Source of the DNA: a bacterium
GTDB lineage: Bacteria; JAGOBX01
DNA length: 21,591 nt
Assembly (NCBI GenBank): GCA_029551925.1
Contig: JAKPEO010000019.1
Location: 1 to 21,591, forward strand
Direction: 5' to 3'
The number at the start of each line of letters is the position of its first letter. Positions within the stretch are counted from its first letter, which is position 1. The position numbers and the translations under genes were made by a program. Under the pieces are notes generated by a model. It saw only the letters and a program-made list of their open reading frames with translations, was not told the DNA's origin and ran no database searches. Below, one piece after another: positions 7,700 to 15,968 of the stretch.

Positions 7700-8224
7700 A
7701 TGAATGAATTATTGAAAATTCTTACAGAATATTTTAGTAAATATCATTATTTCATCATACCTGCGATTATTTATTTTATTACTATTGTGCCTGTGCCGTT
7801 TCCAGAGGAATTATTTGTTTTTGGATTTGGATATTTAGCGCATATATCAAATTATCCGATTACGATAATCTGGCTGCTCACTTTTTTTTCTGTGCAGACA
7901 AGCGATTGGCTATTATATTATTTCGGATTTCTCGCGCAAAATTTTTCTATTAGTTTTTTTAGCGAAAGCAAATTTATAAAATGGAAACTAAATAAAGGCA
8001 TACATTATTATAATAAATTTGGCGTATATGTCGTAATTATCGCACGTTTTTTTTTTGGGATACGAAGTGCGGTATTTATGGCGTCAGGTTTTATGCTGTA
8101 TCCATTTAAAAAATTTTTATACTACAATTTTTTTGCTGGATTAGCGCACACTACTTTTTTTATATTTTGCGGTTATTGGTTTAGCGCTGAATTAACTGAA
8201 TTATTCAATAAAATATTTTTATAA
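7700..8224 (+). CDS. DedA/VTT-family membrane protein
   Basis: Integral inner-membrane protein of the DedA (SNARE-associated, VTT) family. Members flip undecaprenyl phosphate or phospholipids or support proton-dependent transport. Family marks visible are the re-entrant acidic motif PVPFPEE (31-37), a SDWLLYYFG segment with D69, and R116-FFFG-I-R122 followed by ASG, equivalent to the conserved arginine motif. Hydrophobic segments cover about 18-45, 52-75, 108-133 and 140-165. At 174 residues it is slightly short but complete. It follows the alcohol dehydrogenase stop by 5 nt. Lipid-carrier recycling would fit the polysaccharide genes elsewhere in the window, but that link is only inference. 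Confidence 0.75.
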   Translation: MNELLKILTEYFSKYHYFIIPAIIYFITIVPVPFPEELFVFGFGYLAHISNYPITIIWLLTFFSVQTSDWLLYYFGFLAQNFSISFFSESKFIKWKLNKGIHYYNKFGVYVVIIARFFFGIRSAVFMASGFMLYPFKKFLYYNFFAGLAHTTFFIFCGYWFSAELTELFNKIFL

Positions 8225-8234
8225 AAAAATAAAT

Positions 8235-8270
8235 TTATGCGGCGAATTATAAAAATTCACCGCATAATTA
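8235..8270. terminator. Hairpin terminator between dedA-like gene and cysK
   Basis: TTATGCGGCGAATT (8235-8248) pairs with AATTCACCGCATAA (8254-8267) around loop ATAAA, with one C-A mismatch inside the stem. It has by far the best stem of the intergenic hairpins here. A-rich DNA on the left and T-rich DNA on the right would give a U-tract in both directions. It is placed between two convergent genes, as expected of a bidirectional terminator. Confidence 0.75.
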
Positions 8271-8389
8271 TTTCATCAATAATAATAATTTTTTTCTAGT
8301 AATAATTATCTAAAAATTCTATTATTTACAAAATAATCCAAAAAACTAAAAAATTGCCAAATAATAATTAACATCTAAATCTAATTTCA

Positions 8390-9319
8390 TTATTGAAACA
8401 ATGGCGTTGATAAATATCGTTCGCCGGTATCTGGTAAAATTACAACTATTATTTTTCCTTTATTTTCCGGTCTTTTCGCAATTTCAGTAGCTGCAAACGC
8501 AGCAGCGCCAGAAGATATGCCTACAATTAATCCCTCGCATTTTGCAAGCTTTTTAGAAGTTTCAAAAGCATCTTCGTTTTTTACTTTAATAATTTCATCT
8601 ATGATTTCTCTATTCAAAATAGCCGGGATAAAACCCGCACCGATGCCTTGTATTTTATGCAGTCCGGGTTTGCCGCCTGATAACACAGGCGAATCATACG
8701 GCTCTACTGCCACTACTTGTAAAGACGCCTTTCGCTTTTTTAGTATTTCGCCGACGCCTGTAATTGTGCCGCCTGTTCCTACGCCTGCCACAAAAATATC
8801 TATTTTACCATCAGTATCATTCCAAATTTCTTCTGCTGTTGTTTTTCTATGAATTTCAGGATTAGCGGAATTTTCAAACTGCTGCGGCATAAAAGAATTA
8901 GGTGTCTGTTCAGCTAATTCTTTTGCTTTATTTACAGCGCCTCGCATACCTTCGCTGCCCGGAGTTAATACTACTTCTGCGCCTAATGCCTTTAATAAAT
9001 TTCTTCTTTCGATACTCATAGTTTCCGGCATTGTCAAAATCAAACGATACGATTTTGCCGCAGCAATAAACGCAAGAGCAATGCCAGTATTTCCGCTGGT
9101 CGGCTCAATAATAACTGTATCTTTATTAAGCAAGCCCTTATCTTCTGCGTCTTTAATCATTGCATAACCAATTCTATCTTTCACGCTGCCGCCGGGATTG
9201 AAGTATTCAAGTTTAGCGATAATAGTCGCTTCCAAATTATTTGTTCTGTTATAATTTGATAATTCTAATAACGGCGTATTGCCTATCAAATCTGTTAATT
9301 TTTTTGCAATTTTACCCAT
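8390..9319 (-). CDS. cysK: Cysteine synthase (O-acetylserine sulfhydrylase)
   Basis: Makes cysteine from O-acetylserine and sulfide with PLP in the cytoplasm. Visible marks are LIGNTPL near the N-terminus, the PLP lysine in NPGGSVKDR, the substrate loop [11 protein letters not shown], the phosphate loop [10 protein letters not shown] and the C-terminal [12 protein letters not shown] chose the inner ATG at 9319 (protein starts [17 protein letters not shown]), which aligns with classical CysK starts. The upstream ATG at 9328 has its G-rich site (GGGGG) only 1 nt away, but the same site is 10 nt from 9319. It is the last gene of the minus-strand djlA-like/DsrE-like/DUF512 series. A cystathionine beta-synthase-like paralogue is unlikely given the length (309 aa). 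Confidence 0.93.
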   Translation of the reverse strand: MGKIAKKLTDLIGNTPLLELSNYNRTNNLEATIIAKLEYFNPGGSVKDRIGYAMIKDAEDKGLLNKDTVIIEPTSGNTGIALAFIAAAKSYRLILTMPETMSIERRNLLKALGAEVVLTPGSEGMRGAVNKAKELAEQTPNSFMPQQFENSANPEIHRKTTAEEIWNDTDGKIDIFVAGVGTGGTITGVGEILKKRKASLQVVAVEPYDSPVLSGGKPGLHKIQGIGAGFIPAILNREIIDEIIKVKNEDAFETSKKLAKCEGLIVGISSGAAAFAATEIAKRPENKGKIIVVILPDTGERYLSTPLFQ

Positions 9320-9350
9320 TTTTTGCATACCCCCTAATTTATTAAAAATT

Positions 9351-10661
9351 TTATTTTGTCAATGTTTTCAATAATGTTTGCGCTGTCGGCTCGATAATTT
9401 TTATATTCAAATTTTTCGGAAATTGTTCCATTTTAAAGCCGTCAATAAATAAATCGCTATTGTATTGCAAAGTATTAGCAGGCAGCAATATAATCGTATT
9501 ATCAGTTATTTTTTTTTCGCTATATAATTTTTTTAATGTCCGATTAATATCAGCGCCAGCTAATAAGCCCGCGACATTAACACTTTTTCCAAAATATTGA
9601 TTTGACACTGAAATAACGCTAACATTCATTTTATATTCATTATTCAAAATCTGCGAAATATTATAAAAAAAATTTTCCACCATTTTGCCAGTAATAATCG
9701 CATAATGATTTTCTCTATTAAATTTTTTTGAATAGCGCTTGATTTTTTTATGAAATTCATAATTGAATTTTGACGCCATACCAACGCCGTTTTCTAATTG
9801 CTCAAATTCGCCGTAAATGCTGTAATCCGGCAGAGCAGTATTAGTCAAAAAATAAAATTCATCTGACGCATATACAATATATTTGCCGAATTTTTCAAAA
9901 CAATATTTTTGGTATTTCTCGACTATCCGCAAAACTTTCAATGCCTGAAATTTATTTATTTTTTTTAACGGCGTAAGATTTTTACGATATTTAGTCAAGC
10001 CGACTGGCACTACCGCGATAGACAATATATTAGGATATAATTGCAATAAATCATTGATTGTATTTTCTAAATCGTCAAAATTATAATTGGGTATCAGCAC
10101 AATCTGCGTGTGCATATTAATTTTATTTTTAGCGAAAAACCGCAACTTATCCAATATTTTAAATTTATAATTTGCACCGAGCATTCTTCTTCTAATCTCG
10201 TCATTAGTAGAATGCACGGAAATATAAAGCGGCGATAATTTTAATTTCATAATTTTTTCATAATCTCTATCTTTTAAATTTGTCAACGTTATATAATTTC
10301 CGTATAAAAACGAAAGCCGATAATCTTCATCTTTAAAAAATAAAGTGGCGCGCGCTGTTTTAGGATGCTGGTCGCAAAAACAAAACACGCAATTATTACC
10401 GCAGCGCAAAACTTTAAAATCATAAAAATCAATGCCTGCATTAAAATAATCGCTATTGACAATATAACAATTCACTATTTTATTATCGACAGATTTTTGA
10501 AATGAAAATTTTATTTTTTTTCTGTCGGTAGTCAGATAAAAATAATAATCCAATATATCGTCAATTTTATTATTATTAATAGCAAGCAAATAATCGTCTA
10601 TATTAATATTGTATTTTCGAAAAATAGAATTATCAGAAATTGTTTTGAGTTTTAACGCCAT
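9351..10661 (-). CDS. DUF512 radical-SAM protein with N-terminal PDZ-like domain
   Basis: Member of the DUF512 family of PDZ plus radical-SAM proteins of unknown function. Residues about 1-75 resemble a degenerate PDZ-like domain. The [4Fe-4S] motif is C87-x3-C91-x2-C94, followed by the family hallmarks [19 protein letters not shown] (110-128) and ISVHST. The C-terminal half (about 300-430) is the DUF512 region, containing [12 protein letters not shown] and NVAGLLAG. Length (436) is typical. C96 makes an extra cysteine next to the cluster motif. The ATG follows the DsrE-like stop by 5 nt without its own ribosome-binding site, so translation is probably coupled. The substrate is unknown. Confidence 0.85.
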   Translation of the reverse strand: MALKLKTISDNSIFRKYNINIDDYLLAINNNKIDDILDYYFYLTTDRKKIKFSFQKSVDNKIVNCYIVNSDYFNAGIDFYDFKVLRCGNNCVFCFCDQHPKTARATLFFKDEDYRLSFLYGNYITLTNLKDRDYEKIMKLKLSPLYISVHSTNDEIRRRMLGANYKFKILDKLRFFAKNKINMHTQIVLIPNYNFDDLENTINDLLQLYPNILSIAVVPVGLTKYRKNLTPLKKINKFQALKVLRIVEKYQKYCFEKFGKYIVYASDEFYFLTNTALPDYSIYGEFEQLENGVGMASKFNYEFHKKIKRYSKKFNRENHYAIITGKMVENFFYNISQILNNEYKMNVSVISVSNQYFGKSVNVAGLLAGADINRTLKKLYSEKKITDNTIILLPANTLQYNSDLFIDGFKMEQFPKNLNIKIIEPTAQTLLKTLTK

Positions 10662-10666
10662 AAAAT

Positions 10667-11164
10667 TTAAAGGGACAAAATATTTTGATTAGTCATCAAT
10701 AAAATACATATATTTGAAAAATCAAAAATTTTACCAATTGAGACTTTATCCAATAAATCAAATTTCATCAGCGCTTCTTTTTCAATTAAAATCTCAACTT
10801 TTAATTTTTCTAATTTTCTTAATGACTGCGCAACGCTTTCATAACTTATTAATTTCACAGCGTCTTTAATTAATATTAATTTTGACGGCAATAATTCAAT
10901 TTGTATAAGTGTTTCAAAAAAATTAGATAAATCCAACACATTTTGAGCATTGCCTAAATAATCGCGTTGCATAAGAATAATTTTGCCTTCATAATTTTTC
11001 GATTTCATTAATTGCATTTTTTCCGAATAATCTTCGATTATATTATTAGAAGTTTGAGTAAATTTCAACGGCGTCAATAAAGCATCGTTCCCTAAAAAAT
11101 CATCGTCAAAATTATTCTTAATATTTTTAATTTTAAAATTTTCTGGCTTTTCTGATTTCTTCAT
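10667..11164 (-). CDS. DsrE/YedF-like sulfur-relay fold protein, cysteine-less
   Basis: From about residue 60 on, the sequence follows the DsrE-like C-terminal domain of YedF-type proteins. It shows a [12 protein letters not shown] strand and loop, then [43 protein letters not shown] and a final [12 protein letters not shown]. The YedF site normally holding CGTC-like cysteines reads IEKEAL, and the protein has no catalytic Cys. There is no N-terminal TusA domain; instead about 55 polar residues. I chose the ATG at 11164, preceded by GAGG 3 nt away. An ATG at 11173 is possible but has no site. The start lies inside the preceding J-domain gene (32-nt overlap). YedF itself is linked to selenium/sulfur metabolism; here the role could be non-catalytic. 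Confidence 0.55.
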   Translation of the reverse strand: MKKSEKPENFKIKNIKNNFDDDFLGNDALLTPLKFTQTSNNIIEDYSEKMQLMKSKNYEGKIILMQRDYLGNAQNVLDLSNFFETLIQIELLPSKLILIKDAVKLISYESVAQSLRKLEKLKVEILIEKEALMKFDLLDKVSIGKIFDFSNICILLMTNQNILSL

Positions 11165-11945
11165 ACGCCTCATTAATTTTATTCATTTTTTCTTGTGCGA
11201 ACTTAATCATATCTTCCGGCAAGCCCTTTGAAATAAGCTTATCAGGATGATATTGCGTAACTAAATTTCTATATGCTTTCTTTATTTCTTGATTATCAGC
11301 ATTAGGCGATACTCCTAAAATTTCATAATACTGATTAATAGAAGAAATATAAGCGCCGCGTATTTGTTTATGAATAGTTTCAGATATTCCTAATTGCGAA
11401 ACTATTTGATTAATAAACTTTTCTTCGGTAGAGTGCATCATTCCATCAGCCATCGCTATCTGATACAACAAATCTAGCAGCATATAATTTAATTGTGGAT
11501 TGGCTAATGTATTCCACTGCACTAAAATATCTTCTAATCTATATTGAGAATTTAACGCTTCTTTAAATATATTTTTTACTTGCTCTAATGAACGGTCATC
11601 TGCATTAAGTTTTTCTTTGAAAAATTTTTTTACAATACGCGCTTCAGCCGCATCTATTTTGCCATCAACTTGTGCCATTTTAGCGCATAATACAATTAAT
11701 ACAGTTACAAATGCCGCTTGCTGCTGTTCTGTTTTAGAATAATTAGATTTTAATGCAGCGCCGCAGCCCGGACAATATTCTTCATTGCCATTCAAAGAAG
11801 TATTGCAATTTTGACAAGCACGGCTAATAACAGTAGTCTGATTATCTTTGTCTATCAAATGTCCGAGCGCCACGCCTAACAAAATTCCTATCGGATTAGC
11901 GCCTAACAAAAATGCTATACCGCCGCCTAATATTTTTCCAATCAT
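11133..11945 (-). CDS. DjlA-like co-chaperone (TerB + zinc ribbon + J domain)
   Basis: Architecture in order: an N-terminal glycine-rich hydrophobic segment (1-30, [20 protein letters not shown]) resembling the membrane anchor of DjlA; a zinc ribbon C44-x2-C47 and C58-x2-C61; a TerB-like helical domain (about 72-195, with [10 protein letters not shown] and [14 protein letters not shown] repeats); and a J domain at the C-terminus (206-270) with HPD at 233-235. The J domain would stimulate a DnaK ATPase near the membrane. DjlA of other bacteria has the same anchor-TerB-J order but normally no zinc ribbon. No clear ribosome-binding site precedes the ATG. It is first in the minus-strand series, transcribed away from the radical-SAM/bio operon. 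Confidence 0.85.
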   Translation of the reverse strand: MIGKILGGGIAFLLGANPIGILLGVALGHLIDKDNQTTVISRACQNCNTSLNGNEEYCPGCGAALKSNYSKTEQQQAAFVTVLIVLCAKMAQVDGKIDAAEARIVKKFFKEKLNADDRSLEQVKNIFKEALNSQYRLEDILVQWNTLANPQLNYMLLDLLYQIAMADGMMHSTEEKFINQIVSQLGISETIHKQIRGAYISSINQYYEILGVSPNADNQEIKKAYRNLVTQYHPDKLISKGLPEDMIKFAQEKMNKINEAYEEIRKARKF

Positions 11946-12006
11946 AGTAGTTTTAGTTTAATTTATGACATTTAAAAAAACAAGTAAATTATAAAAAATC
12001 AGAATT

Positions 12007-12042
12007 AAAATATTGGCTTACCTTTAAAAATTCCAATATTTT
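12007..12042. repeat. Perfect inverted repeat in the divergent intergenic region
   Basis: AAAATATTGG (12007-12016) and CCAATATTTT (12033-12042) are perfect 10-bp inverted repeats with 16 bp between them. They lie in the 210-bp gap between the divergent DjlA-like and radical-SAM genes. This could be a regulator-binding site or a transcript hairpin. A TATAAT on the minus strand (11993-11988) lies just downstream of it for the leftward operon. Confidence 0.5.
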
Positions 12043-12091
12043 TAGAAGCGTATTCGAAGCAAATAAAAAAATAAAAGCAAATAAATATATA

Positions 12092-12119
12092 TTGATTTTT
12101 CTGAAAATTTATATTTAAT
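12092..12119 (+). promoter_or_regulatory. Possible promoter of the radical-SAM/sdaAB/bio operon
   Basis: TTGATT (12092-12097) and TTTAAT (12114-12119) are separated by 16 bp, the same -35 hexamer and spacing as the likely thrC promoter. It would give a leader of about 30 nt. The only purine-rich site, GGAG at 12138-12141, is 14 nt from the ATG, longer than usual. Confidence 0.35.
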
Positions 12120-12155
12120 TGAAGTATTGATATTTATGGAGTTTTATAACAAACT

Positions 12156-13058
12156 ATGAACTTAACAGCATTCTTGATTTTGTCTGATGATTGCAATTTG
12201 AATTGCTTTTATTGTTTTAATAATAAATCGCAAAATACAAATTCTAAAAAACTTACAATATCCGATTATTCTACGCTATTTGAAAATCTAAAAAATAACG
12301 GTTTTTCAACTATTATATTAACTGGCGGCGAGCCGCTGATATATCCAGAAATCTACGAAATAATAAAACTTTCAAAAAAAATTAATTTTGAAACTCTATT
12401 ATTAACAAATGCCCAAATAATAGACAATAATATTTGCGAAAATTTAAAAAATAGCGGATTAGATGGTATTACAATATCATTATCTAATTTAATAGAATTA
12501 AATGATACATTAGAAAACAAAATAGATTTTTATGAACAAAAAATTAATATCATCGAAAAATATTTTGATTTTGTCACATCGACTTTTCTAATAACCTCAA
12601 AAAATTTTAAGTATATACATCGGATATACAAAAAATTTAGTAATGACACTAATCGCTCTGTGATTTTTCAGCCGCTGTATTTGCAAGAAAATTCTGATAA
12701 TTTCGATAAATATTCGCTGTCAAAAATTTCTGATGATGACTGGAAAGAAATAAAACAGCAACTTTCCGATTGGATGATAAAACACAATACTTATTCATAT
12801 ATTCAATTATTTCACGATTTAATTAAAGGAATAAAACCAACTAATATGATGACTTGTTTTATGGGAACCAGCGCTGTTATTATTGACTATTATGGTGATG
12901 TCTATCCGTGTTTTCACCGCAAAGATTTATATGCTGGAAATATACTCAAACATAATTTCAAAGATTTAATTATAAATACATTATATAAATCTGACAGTTT
13001 GGTAAGCGCTCCGTGCATTTCAACAAAATGCGTGTCATTATTTTTAAGTTATGTGTGA
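12156..13058 (+). CDS. Radical-SAM/SPASM enzyme of unknown substrate
   Basis: Radical-SAM core motif C13-x3-C17-x2-C20 (CNLNCFYC), followed by the GGEP motif (57-60). The C-terminus has a SPASM-type start, C234-x2-G with the spacing to YPC252 (MTCFMGTSAVIIDYYGDVYPC split over 232-252), then C287 and C292, which could bind an auxiliary Fe-S cluster. SPASM enzymes mostly modify peptides or proteins, or make peptide-derived cofactors. At 300 residues it is short for the group and ends soon after C292, so the full set of auxiliary cysteines is not present. It heads a plus-strand series with sdaAB and biotin genes. I found no precursor-peptide gene beside it. The substrate is unknown. Confidence 0.8.
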   Translation: MNLTAFLILSDDCNLNCFYCFNNKSQNTNSKKLTISDYSTLFENLKNNGFSTIILTGGEPLIYPEIYEIIKLSKKINFETLLLTNAQIIDNNICENLKNSGLDGITISLSNLIELNDTLENKIDFYEQKINIIEKYFDFVTSTFLITSKNFKYIHRIYKKFSNDTNRSVIFQPLYLQENSDNFDKYSLSKISDDDWKEIKQQLSDWMIKHNTYSYIQLFHDLIKGIKPTNMMTCFMGTSAVIIDYYGDVYPCFHRKDLYAGNILKHNFKDLIINTLYKSDSLVSAPCISTKCVSLFLSYV

Positions 13059-13064
13059 AAAATT

Positions 13065-13751
13065 ATGATGGATAGATACGATAGCATTTTAGATATTGTC
13101 GGACCAGCGATGATTGGTCCTTCTTCTTCTCATACTGCTGGCGCAGTGCGATTGGGACTTGCCGCGTGCAGCATATTAAACGAAAAACCTTTAAAAGTAA
13201 ATATTCATTTATATAATTCTTTTGCAAATACAGGCGCCGGACACGGCACGCATAAAGCGCTGCTCGCAGGATTGTTAGGACTGCCGCCGTCCTCTGAAAA
13301 AATATGTATTGCAGATAAACTTGCGCATAACGAAAATATAAAATTCAAATTTTTCAATAATAAATTGCCTAATGATTATCCGCCGAATACCGTAAAGTTT
13401 GAAATGTCCTCAAAAAATTGGGATATTGAAGTTATTGGCGTTTCAATCGGCGGCGGATTAATCAATATTCTTGAAATCGACGGATTTGAAGTTAATATTT
13501 CAGCAGAATATGAAACTTTAATAGTCACGCATAAAGATAAAATAGGAATATTAGCCGAAGTGCTTACAATCTTATCAAAAGAAAAAATTAATGTTGTCTC
13601 AATAGAATCTGTGAGACATAATAAAATCGATGATGTAAAAACAGTTATTACAGTCGATAATATTTTAACTGAACATATACGGACATTAATCAAACCATTA
13701 AAACATATAGTGCGCGTAAGAATAATACATAAAATTCAGGAACTCTGGTGA
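13065..13751 (+). CDS. sdaAB: L-serine dehydratase beta subunit (Fe-S type)
   Basis: The beta subunit of the two-subunit, iron-sulfur L-serine dehydratase, which deaminates serine to pyruvate and ammonia. The family start is clear: DIVGPAMIGPSSSHTAGAVRLG (about 10-31), then a NTGAGHGTHKALLAG loop. The C-terminal ACT-like domain occupies about 148-222 (LIVTHKDKIGILAEVLTILSKEKINVVSIES). Length (228) is normal. The Fe-S-carrying alpha subunit gene, usually adjacent, is absent from the window. Two adjacent ATGs (13065 and 13068) are possible, and neither has a clear ribosome-binding site. The stop overlaps the next gene (GTGA), so the two are translationally coupled. Confidence 0.9.
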   Translation: MMDRYDSILDIVGPAMIGPSSSHTAGAVRLGLAACSILNEKPLKVNIHLYNSFANTGAGHGTHKALLAGLLGLPPSSEKICIADKLAHNENIKFKFFNNKLPNDYPPNTVKFEMSSKNWDIEVIGVSIGGGLINILEIDGFEVNISAEYETLIVTHKDKIGILAEVLTILSKEKINVVSIESVRHNKIDDVKTVITVDNILTEHIRTLIKPLKHIVRVRIIHKIQELW

Positions 13752-14452
13752 AAATAAAATATATTAATAAAAATCAAAAAACGGATTTATTGATTTTTAG
13801 CGGCTGGTCATTTGATTATAAAATATTTGAAACATTGAATTTTCAAGCTAATTTTATTGTCTGCGATTTTATAGTTCTAAAAAACTATCAGCAAATTTTT
13901 AGCGATTTCTTTTATGACTTAAAAAACAACAATGATTTTTATGTTCTTTGCTGGTCGATGGGCAATTATATTTTAATAGATTTACTGCAAAGCAATTATC
14001 AAATTTTCAGACAAAAACCAAAAAAAATTTTTATGATTGCCGCAGCTTTAAAATTCGACGAGCAATTGATCGATAATATGATATTAGAATTACAAGCAAA
14101 TAAAACTGCGGCGCTTGATAATTTTTATAAAAAAGTTTTTTTTGGAGACAAACAACTATATAAATTTTTCTTGCAAAATTTTAGGGATTATTATGTGAAC
14201 CTATATCAAACAGATTATTTGATTGAAACGCTGAATTATCTAAAAATTTGCAAATTTCAACCGCACATTTTAAAAGATTATTCTGTAATCTTAGTCCATT
14301 CTGAAAAAGATATAATCGCGCCGTTCTCTGATTTTTTAGAAATTTCAAAACAATTAGAAAATGCAAATACAATAACAACAAAATTCACACACGTGCCATT
14401 TTTATATAAGGAAGTGTTAGACAAAATCAATGCTGAACTTTACAATTCATAA
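13748..14452 (+). CDS. Pimeloyl-ACP methyl ester esterase, BioH/BioG-like
   Basis: Alpha/beta hydrolase with a probable catalytic triad: S70 in CWSMG, D188 in SEKDIIAP and H215 in THVPF. The N-terminal FSGWSFDYKIF is like the oxyanion-hole strand of BioH/BioG. Together with the following bioC and bioD, the role is removal of the methyl group from pimeloyl-ACP methyl ester, releasing pimeloyl-ACP for biotin ring assembly. The start codon is GTG at 13748, overlapping the sdaAB stop by 4 nt. At 234 residues it lies between BioG (about 215) and BioH (about 256); the C-terminal H-x-PF looks closer to BioH. I leave the symbol open because several unrelated esterases fill this step. Confidence 0.75.
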   Translation: MKIKYINKNQKTDLLIFSGWSFDYKIFETLNFQANFIVCDFIVLKNYQQIFSDFFYDLKNNNDFYVLCWSMGNYILIDLLQSNYQIFRQKPKKIFMIAAALKFDEQLIDNMILELQANKTAALDNFYKKVFFGDKQLYKFFLQNFRDYYVNLYQTDYLIETLNYLKICKFQPHILKDYSVILVHSEKDIIAPFSDFLEISKQLENANTITTKFTHVPFLYKEVLDKINAELYNS

Positions 14453-15209
14453 TTTTTCTAAAAATGCAAAATATTACGATAATGCCGCAATTATACAAAA
14501 TTCAATAATTGATAAGATGCTTCCATTATTAAAAAATCAAAATTTTGATTATATTTTAGAATTCGGCTGCGGCACTGGTAATTACACAAAAAAAATTATT
14601 GAAACCTGCGCATTCAAAAAAATTTTAGCAATAGATATATCAAATGAAATGCTAACAATCGCAAAATCTAAAATTTTCGATAATCGCATTTTCTTTTTGC
14701 AGTGCGACGCCTCTGAAATAGATAGACAAAATATTTTTAATATTGAAAAATTTGATTTAATTACATCTAATGCCGCTTTACAATGGATTAATGATAAACA
14801 TAATCTTTTAAAAAAAATCAAAATATTATTAAAGAACAACGGCAAATTTATTTTTTCTATCTTCGGAAATAATACATTTGCAGAATTAAACAGGGTAATA
14901 AAAAAATTTTTTTCTGATGAAAATATTAATATCGCCTCTCATTATTTTTTAGATAAATCAGCGCTATCGCAAATATTACAAGAGAATTTTAGTAATGTTT
15001 TAATTTCTGATTTTTTTATTAATTATCATTACGAGAATCTTATGGATTTATTAAAATCTATTAAATATACAGGAACAGGCGGCGAGCCGCTTATAAAAAA
15101 TAAAATGTTCACTAAAAAAAAAATTGATGAATTAGAAAAATTATATTTTGAAAATTTTGGAAAAATCACTGCAACTTATCAATTTTTTATTTGCGTGTGT
15201 GAAAAATAA
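14430..15209 (+). CDS. bioC: Malonyl-ACP O-methyltransferase
   Basis: SAM-dependent methyltransferase that methylates malonyl-ACP to start pimelate synthesis in the biotin pathway. The N-terminal stretch FSKNAKYYDNAAIIQ (9-23) matches the BioC substrate region. Motif I is LEFGCGTGNY (43-52), an acidic D69 ends the second strand, and SNAALQWI is the typical BioC motif. Length (259) is normal. The start overlaps the esterase gene by 23 nt; an AAGGAAG site at 14408-14414 is 15 nt upstream, rather far. The stop overlaps the bioD start by one base (TAATG). Identity is supported by both neighbours. Confidence 0.9.
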   Translation: MLNFTIHNFSKNAKYYDNAAIIQNSIIDKMLPLLKNQNFDYILEFGCGTGNYTKKIIETCAFKKILAIDISNEMLTIAKSKIFDNRIFFLQCDASEIDRQNIFNIEKFDLITSNAALQWINDKHNLLKKIKILLKNNGKFIFSIFGNNTFAELNRVIKKFFSDENINIASHYFLDKSALSQILQENFSNVLISDFFINYHYENLMDLLKSIKYTGTGGEPLIKNKMFTKKKIDELEKLYFENFGKITATYQFFICVCEK

Positions 15210-15922
15210 TGAAAAGTATCGCAATAATCGGAACTGACACAAATGTCGGAAAAACAATAGTAACCGCTGGCATATACAATTCCCTAAAAAAATTAAAATT
15301 AAATGTCGAAGCACAAAAATGGATTTCAACTGGCGATACTTATAATTTTTCCGATGATTTGAAATTTGTCTATCAAATAGAAAAATTAAATAACGCGCAA
15401 AACATTTTCGCTAAATATAATTTTAATATCATTATCCAGCCAGAAAATAATCCGTATTCTTTTAAAATTCCTTGTTCGCCGCATTTAGCGCAAAAATTAG
15501 AAAATAAAAAAATTCAAATTTCTAAAATCATCAAATCTTACAATTATTTTCAAGATAAATGCGATTTTTTATTAATTGAAACAGCAGGCGGACTGTTCTC
15601 GCCACTAAATGAAAAATACAATTTCGCTGATTTATTAAAAAAATTAAATTTGCCTGTTATATTAGTCATAAAAAATGTACTAGGCGCAATAAACCAAACT
15701 ATGCTAAATTATCATTATCTTAAAAGCAATAAAATAAAATTATCAGCGCTTGTTTTTAATAATTATTTTTCAGAAAAAAAATATATTCAAACAGAAAATA
15801 TAAATTACTTATTAGCAAAAATAAAACCGCAATATTATATGACACTCAATAAGATTCAGACCAAAAAATCGCTGTTAAAAAACTTTACTGATTTTTCAAA
15901 AGCGCTTTTACGCTATAATTAA
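15209..15922 (+). CDS. bioD: Dethiobiotin synthetase
   Basis: ATP-dependent ligase closing the ureido ring from 7,8-diaminopelargonic acid and CO2 to give dethiobiotin. P-loop GTDTNVGKT at 8-16. K37 in AQKWISTG corresponds to the catalytic lysine region (usually YKPVQTG). E124-TAGGLFSPL is the conserved Walker-B-like motif. At 237 residues the length is normal. It is coupled to bioC by a TAATG overlap and is the last gene of the plus-strand operon. The pathway is incomplete in this window: bioF, bioA and bioB must be elsewhere. Downstream, only 46 nt separates it from the convergent secreted-protein gene. Confidence 0.92.
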   Translation: MKSIAIIGTDTNVGKTIVTAGIYNSLKKLKLNVEAQKWISTGDTYNFSDDLKFVYQIEKLNNAQNIFAKYNFNIIIQPENNPYSFKIPCSPHLAQKLENKKIQISKIIKSYNYFQDKCDFLLIETAGGLFSPLNEKYNFADLLKKLNLPVILVIKNVLGAINQTMLNYHYLKSNKIKLSALVFNNYFSEKKYIQTENINYLLAKIKPQYYMTLNKIQTKKSLLKNFTDFSKALLRYN

Positions 15923-15968
15923 TACTATATTGCTAAATTACTTGCTTTATAATTTTATAATAATTTAT

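Noticed and set aside
11946-12155. Precursor peptide for the adjacent SPASM radical-SAM enzyme
   Set aside because: The only plus-strand frame with an ATG upstream encodes about 8 residues and has no ribosome-binding site.
15923-15968. Possible terminator between bioD and the convergent secreted-protein gene
   Set aside because: Only an A/T self-complementary TTATAA pair is present; no stem of convincing stability was found.
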